Positions 1-9,636 are shown, counted from the stretch's first letter. The stretch is DNA of 64,000 nt from an uncultured Eubacteriales bacterium (GCA_900319635.1 ONPF01000002.1:111109-175108); one strand, 5' to 3'. Translations and numbers: made by a program. The notes: generated by a model from the letters alone, not told the origin.

Positions 1-939
1 CGCTGGGATCGCGTGGAAAAGGGCTATCGCGCCATCGTCTGCGGCGAGGGCGTGGAGGCTTCCGACCCGGTGAAGGCCGTGGAGGACAGCTACGCTGCCG
101 GTGTTACCGATGAGTTTGTGGAGCCTACGGTAGTCTGCAAGGATGGCGCCATCAACCAGGGCGACAGCGTGATTTTCATGAACTTCCGCCCCGACCGGGC
201 CCGCGAGATGACCTGGGCGCTGAATCTGCCGGACTTTGACGGCTTTGAGCGTCCCAAGACGGTCTATCCTCTCAGCTATGTCTGCACCGCCCAGTATGAC
301 GAGGCGCTGCCCCTGCCCATCGCCTACCCGCCCGAGGTCATTGAGAACACCATCGGCGATCTCATCAGCGCCAAGGGGCTCAAGCAGTTCCGCGTGGCGG
401 AGACGGAGAAGTACGCCCACGTCACCTTCTTCTTCAACGGCGGCGTGGAAAAGCAGTGCGAGGGCGAGGATCGCTGCCTGGTGCCCTCTCCCAAGGAGTA
501 CCCCACCTACGACCTGATCCCCCAGATGAGCGCGGAGAAGGTGGCCGACAAGGTGGTGGAGGCCATCGCCTCCGAGCAGTACAGCCTGATCGTCTGCAAT
601 TTCGCCAACTGCGACATGGTGGGGCACACCGGCGTGATGGAAGCTGCCGTCAAGGCCGTTGAGACTGTGGACGGCTGCATGGGCCGGATCCTCGCTGAGG
701 TCGAGAAGCACGATGACGTGGTGCTGCTGGTCACCGCCGACCACGGCAACGCCGACGTGATGTTCGACGAGACCGGCAAGGTCAATACCGCCCACACCAC
801 CAATCCCGTGCCCTTCTGCGTGCGGGAGAAGGGGATCGAGCTTGTACCCGGCCGCCTGGCGGACATCGCCCCCACGATCCTGAAGCTCATCGGCATCGAG
901 CAGCCCGCCGAGATGACCGGCAAGTGCCTCATCAAGTGA
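1..939 (+). CDS. gpmI: 2,3-bisphosphoglycerate-independent phosphoglycerate mutase, C-terminal part
   Basis: Interconverts 3- and 2-phosphoglycerate in glycolysis, in the cytoplasm. The frame is already open at base 1, so the 5' end lies outside the window; 312 residues of a protein usually about 510 long are present. The fragment opens with RWDRVEKGY, an active-site stretch of the iPGM family. It contains VTADHGNAD, which holds metal-binding Asp and His residues, followed by HTTNPVPF. It ends at TGA and is followed by a strong terminator, so it closes its transcription unit. Identity is clear from these motifs. Confidence 0.97.
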   Translation, partial: RWDRVEKGYRAIVCGEGVEASDPVKAVEDSYAAGVTDEFVEPTVVCKDGAINQGDSVIFMNFRPDRAREMTWALNLPDFDGFERPKTVYPLSYVCTAQYDEALPLPIAYPPEVIENTIGDLISAKGLKQFRVAETEKYAHVTFFFNGGVEKQCEGEDRCLVPSPKEYPTYDLIPQMSAEKVADKVVEAIASEQYSLIVCNFANCDMVGHTGVMEAAVKAVETVDGCMGRILAEVEKHDDVVLLVTADHGNADVMFDETGKVNTAHTTNPVPFCVREKGIELVPGRLADIAPTILKLIGIEQPAEMTGKCLIK

Positions 940-979
940 GTTTTGAGTTATCAGGATTCAGTTTTCAGTAGATACGAAT

Positions 980-1024
980 ACACCCCGAGATGATCGTAAA
1001 ATCACCTCGGGGTGTGTTTTTTTT
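980..1024 (+). terminator. Rho-independent terminator after gpmI
   Basis: Arms at 980-994 and 1001-1015 pair over 15 bp with one mismatch around a 6-nt loop. A run of nine T follows directly (1016-1024). It lies 40 bp after the gpmI stop codon. Confidence 0.9.
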
Positions 1025-1215
1025 GGATCGTTTGCGGGTTCTTCTGTACTCTGAACTCTAAACACTGATACTAACACCTAATAGAAATCTTTGAATCTTT
1101 CCGGTCAGAATTGCGCCATGCTTCGTTGCTTCCCTTGACCATATATCTCCATTATGCTCTGCGATTCTGCCTCGGAAATCTTTCTAAAGCTTTCTATCAG
1201 GTATTAGTATGAACA

Positions 1216-2256
1216 CTATTTCTCGTGTACCCGCTTGCCGGAGATATGCTCCGGGGTCAGGGAAAAGCAGAGGACGCGGGCGCCCGAGCTGCGGACTTCG
1301 TCTTCAATGTATGCCTTGTCCTGGGTGAACTTATAGCTGATCCGGCGGCAGATCTCCAGCGCCTCTTCGTGATCCTCCACGATCTCCAGACGACCAAAGA
1401 CGATGACGCTCTTGAAATACAGCGCCCAATCGTTCTCCTCCGGCGTACCGGCGTCCATCACGCAGAAGCTGGCGCGGCAGTCCCGGCGTAGCGCATCGAT
1501 CTTATGCCCGATGGGGCCGCTGTGAAAGTACAGCTTTCCGTCTTTCGGATCATACCAGTGGTTGATGGGAACGCCGTAGGGATAGCCGCCGTCGCCCAGG
1601 ACGGAGAGCACGCCCCGCTTTTCCCGCTCCAGGATGCGAATGCACTCCTCCTCGGACAGCGCCTGCTTCACGCGTGCCAGCGGGCGGAAGGCAGGGGAGG
1701 GCTCCTCCAGCTCCTCAGCCAGAATGGAGTACACCGCCAGATCGCAGCAGGGATCTGCGTTGTTGCTGCCGCAGCGGCGCAGGATGCCTTCCTGCTTCAT
1801 GCCTGCCTTGCGCATGACCTTGCCGGAATTGGGGTTATTCACATCGTGCTCGGCGATCACCTGCCGGAAGCCCACCTCCCGGAGCAGGTATTTGATTACG
1901 GCGCGGAGCGCTTCGGCGGTGATGCCCTGGCCCCACCAGGCTCTGCCGATGCAGTAACCCAGCTCCGCCCAGGCGTATTTCTCGTTGATGCGCACCACGG
2001 AGATGCTGCCGATGGGCTCGTCCAGCTCCTTAAGTACGATGGCCCACTGATAGAAATCCTGCCTTTGCGACCCTTTTTCCCATAGGGCGCAGATCCCACG
2101 GCTTGTCTCTTCGCTCTCATGAGTCTGCCAGGTCATATACCGGGTGACCCCCGGATCGCTTGCCCAATTGCGGTACATGGACTCCGCGTCACTCTCCCGG
2201 AAGGGCCGCAGCAGCAGCCGGGATGTTTGAAGCTCTTTTGTCCCCTGGTGAAGCAT
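1216..2256 (-). CDS. GNAT acetyltransferase fused to a NimA-like pyridoxamine-5'-phosphate-oxidase-family domain
   Basis: 346 residues. Residues 8-185 form a RimJ/RimL-type GNAT domain: RLLLRPF at the start and the acetyl-CoA loop GRAWWGQGITAEA near 104-116. Residues 197-346 match the flavin-binding split-barrel family that includes NimA: GVLSVLGDGGYPYGVPINH, then YFHSGPIGHK and a FCVMD strand. The ATG at 2256 is preferred over an upstream in-frame start because AAGGAG stands 8 nt before it. The two halves usually occur as separate proteins. The likely role is acetylation of a small molecule or N-terminus plus flavin-dependent reduction; the substrates are unknown. The gene stands alone on the minus strand. 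Confidence 0.85.
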   Translation of the reverse strand: MLHQGTKELQTSRLLLRPFRESDAESMYRNWASDPGVTRYMTWQTHESEETSRGICALWEKGSQRQDFYQWAIVLKELDEPIGSISVVRINEKYAWAELGYCIGRAWWGQGITAEALRAVIKYLLREVGFRQVIAEHDVNNPNSGKVMRKAGMKQEGILRRCGSNNADPCCDLAVYSILAEELEEPSPAFRPLARVKQALSEEECIRILEREKRGVLSVLGDGGYPYGVPINHWYDPKDGKLYFHSGPIGHKIDALRRDCRASFCVMDAGTPEENDWALYFKSVIVFGRLEIVEDHEEALEICRRISYKFTQDKAYIEDEVRSSGARVLCFSLTPEHISGKRVHEK

Positions 2257-2370
2257 GCCATCATCTCCTTTTGTAAAGAATATAGCATACTTTGCGCTGA
2301 CATACAAGACGCTGTAAAAAGTGTTCATGCCTCCGCGGTGCATCGGAAATGTGCCGCGGAGGCATGTGCG

Positions 2371-2817
2371 TCAGTCCTGTTCCGTTTTCAGCCCGTGGAG
2401 GAAGCCGTTGAGGGCGGTGCTGTGAATGTCGCCCGCGATCACCTCGTGTCCCTGAACATAGAGCGTGGCCAAGACGGTCTGCTCCTTCTCCGGGTGATTC
2501 GTGATCCGGTAGGTGTACTGGTCGCAGGTTTCTCCCAGGTGGCGGCTCAGATCATAGCCCTGCTGCAGCTGCATCTCGTTATAGTCCGCAAGACTGCCCT
2601 CCAGCACATTCGGCAGCTGCACCTTGCGGACTTCCTCGCTTTCCGCGTCGATCTCCCAGCCCAGATCCAGCAGAAAGGCCTGGCGCCCCTCCAGAGTCGA
2701 GACGTCTTCCTTCTGCCCGCAGCTGCGAAGAAGGATCAGGGAAACCAGGATAAAAGCAGTCAGAAGAACAATCGTAAGAGCCTTCTTTTTGGTAAAGGAT
2801 TCACCGGTCTTGTGCAT
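2371..2817 (-). CDS. DUF4830-type membrane-anchored protein
   Basis: 148 residues. A lysine-rich N-terminus is followed by one hydrophobic segment (about residues 15-32, ending LLRSCGQ). The soluble domain carries LGWEID, a YNEMQLQQGYDL stretch and GDIHSTALNGFLHGL, which resembles the small DUF4830 family of Clostridia. The Cys after the hydrophobic segment does not sit in a standard lipobox, so a simple membrane anchor is likelier than a lipoprotein. The ATG at 2817 is chosen because GAGGTG lies 6 nt upstream; the in-frame GTG at 2826 is part of that ribosome site. No function is known. Confidence 0.7.
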   Translation of the reverse strand: MHKTGESFTKKKALTIVLLTAFILVSLILLRSCGQKEDVSTLEGRQAFLLDLGWEIDAESEEVRKVQLPNVLEGSLADYNEMQLQQGYDLSRHLGETCDQYTYRITNHPEKEQTVLATLYVQGHEVIAGDIHSTALNGFLHGLKTEQD

Positions 2818-2944
2818 TGCGTTCACCTCGCTTCCAGCATATTCGCCGGGGACAGGGCTTATGAAACGGAAACCTGTCGGAAAACGGCTGCTTTTGCGAG
2901 CCTTACGGCAAAGGCGCTGCCATGGTCAAAATGGATAAAAATAG

Positions 2945-2973
2945 TTGCAATTCGGTAAAAAATCTGGTATAAT
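2945..2973 (+). promoter_or_regulatory. SigA-type promoter for the rsuA-like gene
   Basis: TTGCAA (2945-2950), 17-bp spacer, TATAAT (2968-2973), 45 bp upstream of the start codon. Confidence 0.8.
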
Positions 2974-3017
2974 GCATGATGCATCTTGTATGCACTTGAA
3001 ACGGAAGGAGAAAAGGG

Positions 3018-3719
3018 ATGCTTCGCCTGGACAAATTCCTTTCCGAGCGAGGGGTCGCCTCCCGCAAGGAGCTGAAGGAGATCATACGCAGCGGCAGGGT
3101 CTGTGTGGACGGAGTACCGCAGTGCCGACCGGAGGCGAAGATAGACCCGGAGCGCTCGGTGATCCAGGTGGACGGGAAACAGATCTCCTCCCGGCGCAGT
3201 CACAGCTACATGCTGCACAAACCACTTGGCGTTGTGACGGCGACAGAGGATCGCAGCGAGAAGACAGTGCTGGATCTGCTGCCGCCGGAGTTAAGGCGCC
3301 TGGGGCTTTTCCCCGTGGGGCGGCTGGATAAGGACACCAGCGGTCTTCTGATCCTGACCAATGACGGCGACTTTGCCCACCGGGCGATTTCGCCAAAATC
3401 CACAGTCGAAAAATGCTACTCTGCCAGGGTGGAGGGCGTGCTGGACGAGGAGGACTGCAGGGCCTTTCACGAGGGAATCACCCTGAAAGACGGTACACGC
3501 TGCCTGCCCGCGAAGCTGGAGCTTTTGGAGAAGGATGTCTGCCTTGTCCGCATCACAGAGGGAAAGTATCACCAGGTGCGGCGGATGCTGGCCAGCAGGG
3601 GAAAGCCCGTTTTGACGCTGCACCGGCTCTCCATCGGAGCGCTTCGACTGGACGATTCTCTTGCTCCCGGAGAGTGGCGGGAACTGAGCGAAGAGGATTT
3701 GTGCAGAGTGTTTAGTTGA
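3018..3719 (+). CDS. rsuA: 16S rRNA pseudouridine synthase, RsuA/RluB/RluE family
   Basis: 233 residues, normal for the family. An N-terminal S4 RNA-binding domain (about 1-50, LDKFLSERGVASRKE) precedes the catalytic domain with GRLDKDTSGLLILT at 101-114; Asp104 is the expected nucleophile. A C-terminal GKYHQVRRM motif follows. The family isomerises uridine to pseudouridine in rRNA; RsuA itself acts at position 516 of 16S rRNA. Assignment to RsuA rather than RluB rests on overall resemblance, so the exact target is less sure than the family. It has its own consensus promoter. Confidence 0.9.
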   Translation: MLRLDKFLSERGVASRKELKEIIRSGRVCVDGVPQCRPEAKIDPERSVIQVDGKQISSRRSHSYMLHKPLGVVTATEDRSEKTVLDLLPPELRRLGLFPVGRLDKDTSGLLILTNDGDFAHRAISPKSTVEKCYSARVEGVLDEEDCRAFHEGITLKDGTRCLPAKLELLEKDVCLVRITEGKYHQVRRMLASRGKPVLTLHRLSIGALRLDDSLAPGEWRELSEEDLCRVFS

Positions 3720-3822
3720 TGCGCTATGGGAAATATGTCAAAAATGGGAAGGATTTTTTTCGTTTTTTGAGCGTTCCCACCACAAAAATAAAAAAATTAA
3801 CAAAAGAAGACCGCATTTTCTA

Positions 3823-3851
3823 TTGAAAATCACGAGCGTTTGGAGTAGAAT
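3823..3851 (+). promoter_or_regulatory. SigA-type promoter for the PucR/CdaR-type regulator
   Basis: TTGAAA (3823-3828), 17-bp spacer, TAGAAT (3846-3851). It lies in the 206-bp A/T-rich gap before the regulator gene. Confidence 0.65.
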
Positions 3852-3925
3852 GACAAAAAACCTCGAGCGAGTCTTTGGCATTTTAACCAGAATGCCGGAA
3901 ACCGCCGCGTGAAGGAGGATGTAGA

Positions 3926-5020
3926 ATGTCCAGCAGAATATTCCAGAATGTGATTATTCAGATGAAGGATGCGATTGACCGTCCCATCGGTGTTGTAGAC
4001 GATCAGGGCTTTGTGGTTGCGGCCAGTGAGCTTGCCATGATCGGCTCTCGTCTGGATGACTTCCACGCCTATGACCTGGAGCAGGCAAACGGCGCGGTTT
4101 CCACGGAAAACCGCTGCTTCTGTGCCCTGACAATGGAGAATGCCAAGCTGGATTACGCAGCGTTTGTGGAGGGAGCTGACGCTGTTTCCCGCACGGTCTG
4201 CGCGGTAGCCGCCGTTGCCTTCAACGAGGCGAAAAACAATTTCGAGGAAAAGCACAACAAGGCCGCCTTCATCAAGAACATCATTTCCGATAACATTCTG
4301 CCCGGCGACGTGTATGTCCGCGCCAAGGAGCTGCACTTCGTCACCGACGAGCCCCGGATCGTGCTGCTGGTTCGCCAGATGGATAATCCCGATGTGGCTG
4401 CGGTGGAAGTGATCGGACGCCTGTTTCCGGATAAGCAGAAGGATTTCGTTCTGAACATCAATGAGACGGACGTGGTCGTTGTCAAGTCCCTCCAATCGCC
4501 GGACAACGTGGAGGAGGTTCGCAAGGCTGCCCACAGCGTGGAGAACGCGCTTCGGGAGGAGCTGGGGATCCGCTGCGTGATCGGCGTCAGCACCTATGCC
4601 CGCCATCTGCGGGAGTTGGCCGACCGGTATAAGGAAGCCCAGGTCGCCATTGACGTGGGCCGGATCTTTGAGAGCGAAAAAACCATTATCCATTACGAGA
4701 ATCTTGGCCTTGGCCGGATCATTTATCAGCTGCCCACGACCCTCTGCGAAATGTTCCTGAACGAGGTGTTTAAGAAGAACCCCATTGAGACCCTGGATGA
4801 GGACACGCTGGAGACGATCAACCGTTTCTTTGAGAACAATCTGAACGTCTCCGAAACCTCCCGCAAGCTCTATGTGCACCGGAACACCCTGGTGTATCGC
4901 CTGGAAAAGATCAAAAAGATCACCGGCCTTGACCTGCGGGAATTTGATCACGCGATTGTGTTTAAGGTCGCCATGATGGTGAAGATGTATCTCGACTCTC
5001 TGAATAATTACAGATACTGA
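3926..5020 (+). CDS. PucR/CdaR-family transcriptional regulator
   Basis: 364 residues. An N-terminal ligand-sensing region (about 1-110, IDRPIGVVDDQGFVVAAS) resembles the sugar-diacid recognition type. A central GGDEF-like fold follows, then a C-terminal PucR helix-turn-helix at about 310-355 (NLNVSETSRKLYVHRNTLVYR). GAAGGAGG precedes the ATG. It stands directly upstream of ftsEX with a short gap and may control that operon, but this is inference. It is unrelated to the c-di-AMP regulator also called CdaR at 26698. Confidence 0.85.
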   Translation: MSSRIFQNVIIQMKDAIDRPIGVVDDQGFVVAASELAMIGSRLDDFHAYDLEQANGAVSTENRCFCALTMENAKLDYAAFVEGADAVSRTVCAVAAVAFNEAKNNFEEKHNKAAFIKNIISDNILPGDVYVRAKELHFVTDEPRIVLLVRQMDNPDVAAVEVIGRLFPDKQKDFVLNINETDVVVVKSLQSPDNVEEVRKAAHSVENALREELGIRCVIGVSTYARHLRELADRYKEAQVAIDVGRIFESEKTIIHYENLGLGRIIYQLPTTLCEMFLNEVFKKNPIETLDEDTLETINRFFENNLNVSETSRKLYVHRNTLVYRLEKIKKITGLDLREFDHAIVFKVAMMVKMYLDSLNNYRY

Positions 5021-5076
5021 GTCGGGTTTTGATAGATGGTTGAGACTTGCAAATCCCTTAACTACGGAGGAAAACT

Positions 5077-5769
5077 ATGGTTCGCTTTGATAAAGTCAAA
5101 CTGACCTACGACAACAGCGGCACCCTGGCCCTGGACGGCGTAGATCTGAAAGTGGATGAGGGCGAATTCGTCTTTCTTGTCGGGCCTTCCGGCTCGGGAA
5201 AAACCAGCCTGATGAAGCTCATTACCGGCGAGGTTCGCGCCGACTCCGGGCGAGTCATCGTCAATGACTTTGATATGATGCGCATCCGGCGCAGAAAGCT
5301 GCCGAAAATGCGCAGAACCCTGGGTGTGGTGTTCCAGGACTACCGGCTGATCGAGAATATGAACGTGTACGACAACGTGGCCTTCGCCATGCGCGTGGTG
5401 GGCGCATCCAGCCGGGAGATCCGCCGCCGTGTGCCCTATGTGCTGGAGCTTGTGGGTCTGGAGGGGACAGAGAAGCGGCTGCCTACCGAGCTCTCCGGCG
5501 GCGAACAGCAGCGTGTGGCCATCGCACGCGCCCTGGTCAACAATCCCCGCATGATCGTCGCGGACGAGCCCACCGGCAACCTGGACCCGGTGCGCAGCCT
5601 GGAGCTGATGCTCCTGTTTGAGAAGATCAACGAGATGGGAACCACGGTTCTGGTGGTCACCCATGAGAAGGAACTGGTCAACGCCTTTGCCAAGCGCGTT
5701 ATCACCATTAACGACGGCCACGTGATCAGTGACGGAATGGATGGGTATTTCAGCTATGAGATTCAATAG
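5077..5769 (+). CDS. ftsE: Cell-division ABC transporter ATP-binding protein FtsE
   Basis: 230 residues. Walker A GPSGSGKT at 36-43, signature LSGGEQQRVAIARAL, Walker B MIVADEPTGNLD. FtsE forms a complex with FtsX that does not transport; ATP hydrolysis drives FtsX to activate periseptal peptidoglycan hydrolases. A strong site (GGAGG) lies upstream. The gene overlaps ftsX by 14 nt, which implies translational coupling, and is followed by two M23 hydrolase genes, the expected partners. Confidence 0.97.
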   Translation: MVRFDKVKLTYDNSGTLALDGVDLKVDEGEFVFLVGPSGSGKTSLMKLITGEVRADSGRVIVNDFDMMRIRRRKLPKMRRTLGVVFQDYRLIENMNVYDNVAFAMRVVGASSREIRRRVPYVLELVGLEGTEKRLPTELSGGEQQRVAIARALVNNPRMIVADEPTGNLDPVRSLELMLLFEKINEMGTTVLVVTHEKELVNAFAKRVITINDGHVISDGMDGYFSYEIQ

Positions 5770-6649
5770 AGGCGGTTATCTGATTCGCGAAGGCTTTCGC
5801 AGCATCAAGACCCACGGGCTCATGTCCTTTGCAACGGTCACGATCATCATGGCCTGCCTGATCATCATGGGCAGCGTGGCGCTGCTCTCGGTCAATATCA
5901 GCCACCTGATCAAGGATCTGGAAAAGCAGAATGAGATCGTGGCCTATGTGGAAGATGAAGACGATACCTATATCGAAGAAGAGGCTGCCCGCAGCCTGGA
6001 GCCTGCGATAAGGGCGATCCCCAATGTCACGAACGTCCGCTTCGTCTCCCGGAGCGAGGCCATGAAAAATTACATGGACAAGCTCGGCAAGGAACTGATG
6101 GAGGGCATTGACGAGACGGTTTTCCGCCACCGGTTCTATATCAACATCGACCCCATTGAAGCGCTGGCGGAAACCAAAGCCGCGCTGGAGGCAACTCCCG
6201 GCATCGGCACGGTTCGCGCCCAGCAGGACTACGCCAACACCTTTATCCGCATCCGCAACATCGTCACCCTGGTTGCTGTCATCCTGATGGCGATTCTGGT
6301 GTTCGTCTCCATGTTCATCATGTCCAACACCATCAAGCTCGCTACCTTCAGCCGCCGGGAGGAGATCGCCATCATGAAGATGGTCGGCGCCAGCAACGGC
6401 TTTATCCGCCTCCCCTTTGTGGTGGAGGGCCTGGTGCTCGGCATCCTGGGCGGCGGCCTGGGCTTCCTGGCCCAGTGGGGGCTTTACGAGCTGGTGGAAA
6501 ACAGCCTTGGCTCTGCCCTGTCTGATATCGTTCAGCTGGTTCCCTTTATGACCATGGCGCCGACGATCCTGGCGATCTTCCTCGGGATCGGCGTCGTGAT
6601 CGGCGTATTTGGCGGCGTCAACGCAATTCGCAATTATCTGAAGGTTTAA
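5756..6649 (+). CDS. ftsX: Cell-division membrane protein FtsX
   Basis: 297 residues beginning MRFNRGGYLIREG, the usual Firmicute FtsX start; in-frame codons upstream lie inside ftsE. One TM segment at about 22-45, an extracellular domain of about 120 residues, then three TM segments with the FtsX signature TFSRREEIAIMKMVGA. It couples the FtsE ATPase cycle in the cytoplasm to a hydrolase outside. Confidence 0.95.
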   Translation: MRFNRGGYLIREGFRSIKTHGLMSFATVTIIMACLIIMGSVALLSVNISHLIKDLEKQNEIVAYVEDEDDTYIEEEAARSLEPAIRAIPNVTNVRFVSRSEAMKNYMDKLGKELMEGIDETVFRHRFYINIDPIEALAETKAALEATPGIGTVRAQQDYANTFIRIRNIVTLVAVILMAILVFVSMFIMSNTIKLATFSRREEIAIMKMVGASNGFIRLPFVVEGLVLGILGGGLGFLAQWGLYELVENSLGSALSDIVQLVPFMTMAPTILAIFLGIGVVIGVFGGVNAIRNYLKV

Positions 6650-6674
6650 TCGCGTCCCGGAAAAGGAGCACAGA

Positions 6675-8234
6675 ATGGATCGTAAAAAAGTAGTATCCGT
6701 CCTCGCGCTGATCATGGCAGTGATCATGATCCTGTCCCTGTTTATCTCCGTCATGCCCTCAGCCTTCGGCATTGAGGAAGAGGAGATCGACGAGCTGGAG
6801 GAGAAGAAAAAAGAACTCACACAGCGCGCAGAGGAAGCGAAGGAGCGCGTGGACGACCTGCAGGAGCAGCAGGCCGGCGTTCTGGAGCAGAAGGTCGCTC
6901 TGGAAGAGGAGAGACACGCGGCGGAGGAAGCCCTTGCGATTCTGGAGCAGCAGCTTGCCGTATATGACAAGCGGATCGCCGAGAAGGCCATCGAGGTTCA
7001 GCAGGCCAGAGTCGTGGAGGACGAGCATCTGCAGCGCTATCGGATGCGTGTGCGCGCCCTGGAAGAGGAGGGAGGATTCAATGTCCTCGTCCTCATCGCG
7101 GAATCTGACAGCCTGGGAGATTTCCTCTCCTCGCTGGAGGACGCCACCGACATCATGGAGAGCGACAAAGCGCTGGAGCGCCAGTATCGTGCTGCCCGCG
7201 AGGAGAGCGAGCGCGTTATGGGCGAATATGAAGCCCTGCGCGCCGAGCTGGAGGAGCGTCAGCAGGAGCTCCTGAAGGAAAAGGAAGAGATCGAGGCCCA
7301 CATCCAGGAGGCGGAAGAGCTTCTTGCCAAGCTGGAGGATGATATTCAGGTGGCTTTGATCGAGTACGAAGCCGCAACCGCTGCCGAGGCCGCTGCGGCC
7401 CAGGAGATCCTTGCCATGATCGCGGCCTACTACGAGCAAAAGCAAGAGGAAGAGGAGCGCCAGAACTACGATAACAACGGCGAGGGCGATCTGGGCTGGA
7501 TCCCCATCCCCACGCCGGTACCCACGGAGGCGCCCGCTCCGCAGCCCACGCAGGAGCCCCAGCCCACACAGGAGCCCCAGCCCGATCCCACCCCGGCACC
7601 CACACCGGCGCCCACTCCGGTGCCTACGCAGGAGCCCCAGCCCAGTGGCGGTGAGGGCGGCGGTGAAGGCGGCGAGACCGGCGAGCCCGGTGGAGAAGAG
7701 GGCGGCGAAACGCCGGTTGCAACGCCGGCGCCCACTCCGGCACCCACCCCCGCGCCTACTCCTGCGCCTACGCCGACGCCGGCTCCCACGCCTACCCCTG
7801 CGCCCACGCCCAAGCCCTTCTCCCCGGTGTGGCCTGTGCCCTGCAGCAAGCGCATCACCAGCCGCTTCGGCTACCGCATCGACCCCTTCACGGGCGAAGA
7901 GCGTTATCACAGCGGCATTGATATCGACGGCTATCACAACGACGGCAAGCCCATTGTCGCGGCGGCGGAAGGCACGGTCGTAGCGTCTACCAGCAACAGC
8001 GGCTACGGCAACTATGTGATCATCGACCACGGCAACGGCTATATGACCCTGTACGGACATATGTCCGGCCGTGCGGTCAGCAATGGAGACAAAGTCAGTC
8101 AAGGTCAGACCATCGGCTACCTTGGGGCGACCGGTCGCGCTACCGGAACCCACTGCCACTATGAGGTTTTTCTCAACGGCAATCGCATTGATCCCGAGCA
8201 GTTTTACAGTGGGATGACCTATTGGGGCTGCTGA
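6675..8234 (+). CDS. Secreted coiled-coil M23 (LytM) peptidase, PcsB/EnvC-like
   Basis: 519 residues. Signal peptide about 1-33. A long Glu/Arg/Lys-rich coiled coil (about 35-270) has the form expected of an FtsX-docking region. A PTPAP-rich, Gly-containing linker (about 280-390) precedes the LytM domain (about 395-519) with [16 protein letters not shown] and HCHYE. The metal-binding His and Asp pattern is intact, but the last motif reads GTHCHYEV rather than the usual PHLHFE. AAAGGAG precedes the ATG. Its place after ftsEX predicts septal peptidoglycan cleavage under FtsEX control. The proline linker suggests a surface-extended protein. Confidence 0.92.
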   Translation: MDRKKVVSVLALIMAVIMILSLFISVMPSAFGIEEEEIDELEEKKKELTQRAEEAKERVDDLQEQQAGVLEQKVALEEERHAAEEALAILEQQLAVYDKRIAEKAIEVQQARVVEDEHLQRYRMRVRALEEEGGFNVLVLIAESDSLGDFLSSLEDATDIMESDKALERQYRAAREESERVMGEYEALRAELEERQQELLKEKEEIEAHIQEAEELLAKLEDDIQVALIEYEAATAAEAAAAQEILAMIAAYYEQKQEEEERQNYDNNGEGDLGWIPIPTPVPTEAPAPQPTQEPQPTQEPQPDPTPAPTPAPTPVPTQEPQPSGGEGGGEGGETGEPGGEEGGETPVATPAPTPAPTPAPTPAPTPTPAPTPTPAPTPKPFSPVWPVPCSKRITSRFGYRIDPFTGEERYHSGIDIDGYHNDGKPIVAAAEGTVVASTSNSGYGNYVIIDHGNGYMTLYGHMSGRAVSNGDKVSQGQTIGYLGATGRATGTHCHYEVFLNGNRIDPEQFYSGMTYWGC

Positions 8235-8250
8235 AAGGGCAGCAAAGATC

Positions 8251-9582
8251 ATGAATTTCAAATCCATATCCCGTGCCATCGCGACCTTCCTGCTTGCGGC
8301 GATCGTTTTCTGTCTTGCTCCCGGCAAGGCCTACGCCGTCTCGCAGGAGGAGATTGACGAGCTGCGCCGAGAGCGTCTCGCCATTGCGATGGAGCACGAC
8401 GAGAAGCAAGCGGAAGTAGACAAGCTTGAAGAGGAAAAGGCCGGTATCCTTGCGCGCAAACAGGCTATGGACGAACGCAATGCCCTGACGCGCCAGGAAA
8501 TTGAGACCATCGAAAAAGAAATCGCCCTCTACGATCAGATGATCGCAGAGGAGGCGATCCGCCTGGAACAGGCCCAGGCCCTTGAGGCCAGGCAGCTGGA
8601 GCGCTACCGCACCCGGGTGCGCGCCATGGAGGAAAACGGCGAGTTCGGGCTCCTGCCTCTGCTGATGCACGCCACCAGCCTCGGCGATCTGCTGACGGTG
8701 CTGGACGACGCCGGCGACATCATGAAGAGCGACGCGGAGCTCTACGAGGACTACATCGAAGCACGCACCAATACGGAGCGGATCAAGGCCGAGTATGAGG
8801 CCAAGAAGGCAGAACTGGAAGCCAAGCAGGAGGAGCTTCGGGCGCAGCAGGAACAGCTGGAGGCTGAAATCGAAGAGGCCACACAGCTGATCGCCAGCCT
8901 GGAAGAGGACATTGAAGCGCGCAACGAAGAACTGCACGAGCTGCTTCTGGCCGAAATCGAGACTGCCGAGAAGATCGACAGACTGGTGGAGGAGCAGGAG
9001 CGCCAGCGCCGCGAAGAGGAAGAACGCAGACGCCGCGAGGAAGAAGAGCGGCAGCGCCAGCAGGCAGCAAACAATCCCGCTCCCGCCGATAACAGCGGCG
9101 GCAGCAGCTACGAGAACAGCGGCGGCAGCTCCGGCGGCGGAACTGTCACCGGAACAGGCTCCTGGGGCTGGCCCTGCCCGGGCTGCACCTACATCACCAG
9201 CCGTTTCGGCAACCGCTGGCATCCGATCTTCAATGAGTGGCGCTATCACTCCGGTCTGGACATCGGCGCGGGCTACGGCTCGGCGGTTGTCGCGTCTGAC
9301 AGCGGTACGGTATGTATGGCGGAGGTCAACGGCGGATACGGCAATTGCGTCATGATCAACCACGGCAACGGCTATTACTCGCTGTACGGACACTTGTCCG
9401 GCTACGCTGTCTCCAACGGGCAGAGCGTCACCAAGGGACAGACCATCGGCTATGTGGGCGATACCGGCTGGGCAACCGGCCCGCACCTGCACTTTGAGAT
9501 CCGGCAGGGGAGCAACAAGCTGGATCCGGAATCGGCCGGCGGCTTCAGCGGGCTGACCTACGCGCCGGACGCCGGAGAATAA
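8251..9582 (+). CDS. Second secreted coiled-coil M23 (LytM) peptidase
   Basis: 443 residues. Signal peptide about 1-28 (ending AYA). Coiled coil about 30-275, short Ser/Gly/Asn linker (about 280-305), LytM domain with HSGLDIG, HGNGYYSLYGH and GPHLHFEI, so all metal ligands are standard. It begins 16 bp after the previous stop and shares its architecture, apart from a short Gly/Ser linker in place of the Pro/Thr one. It is probably an old tandem duplicate with divided roles. The ribosome site is weak, so coupled translation is possible. Confidence 0.93.
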   Translation: MNFKSISRAIATFLLAAIVFCLAPGKAYAVSQEEIDELRRERLAIAMEHDEKQAEVDKLEEEKAGILARKQAMDERNALTRQEIETIEKEIALYDQMIAEEAIRLEQAQALEARQLERYRTRVRAMEENGEFGLLPLLMHATSLGDLLTVLDDAGDIMKSDAELYEDYIEARTNTERIKAEYEAKKAELEAKQEELRAQQEQLEAEIEEATQLIASLEEDIEARNEELHELLLAEIETAEKIDRLVEEQERQRREEEERRRREEEERQRQQAANNPAPADNSGGSSYENSGGSSGGGTVTGTGSWGWPCPGCTYITSRFGNRWHPIFNEWRYHSGLDIGAGYGSAVVASDSGTVCMAEVNGGYGNCVMINHGNGYYSLYGHLSGYAVSNGQSVTKGQTIGYVGDTGWATGPHLHFEIRQGSNKLDPESAGGFSGLTYAPDAGE

Positions 9583-9611
9583 GATTTTCTTTTCGGCATA
9601 TTCTGCCGATT

Positions 9612-9636
9612 GCCGGGCAGCGGAAAGCTGCCCGGC
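9612..9636 (+). terminator. Possible terminator hairpin after the M23 pair
   Basis: A perfect 10-bp stem (9612-9621 / 9627-9636) with a GGAAA loop, extended by GGCATA (9595) / TATGCC (9636) across an internal bulge. There is no T run, so termination is uncertain. Confidence 0.35.

Noticed and set aside
940-1215. A small gene between gpmI and the GNAT fusion
   Set aside because: Apart from the terminator and a patch of TTTTGAGTT/TTTTCAGT words, the gap has no frame with a start and ribosome site.
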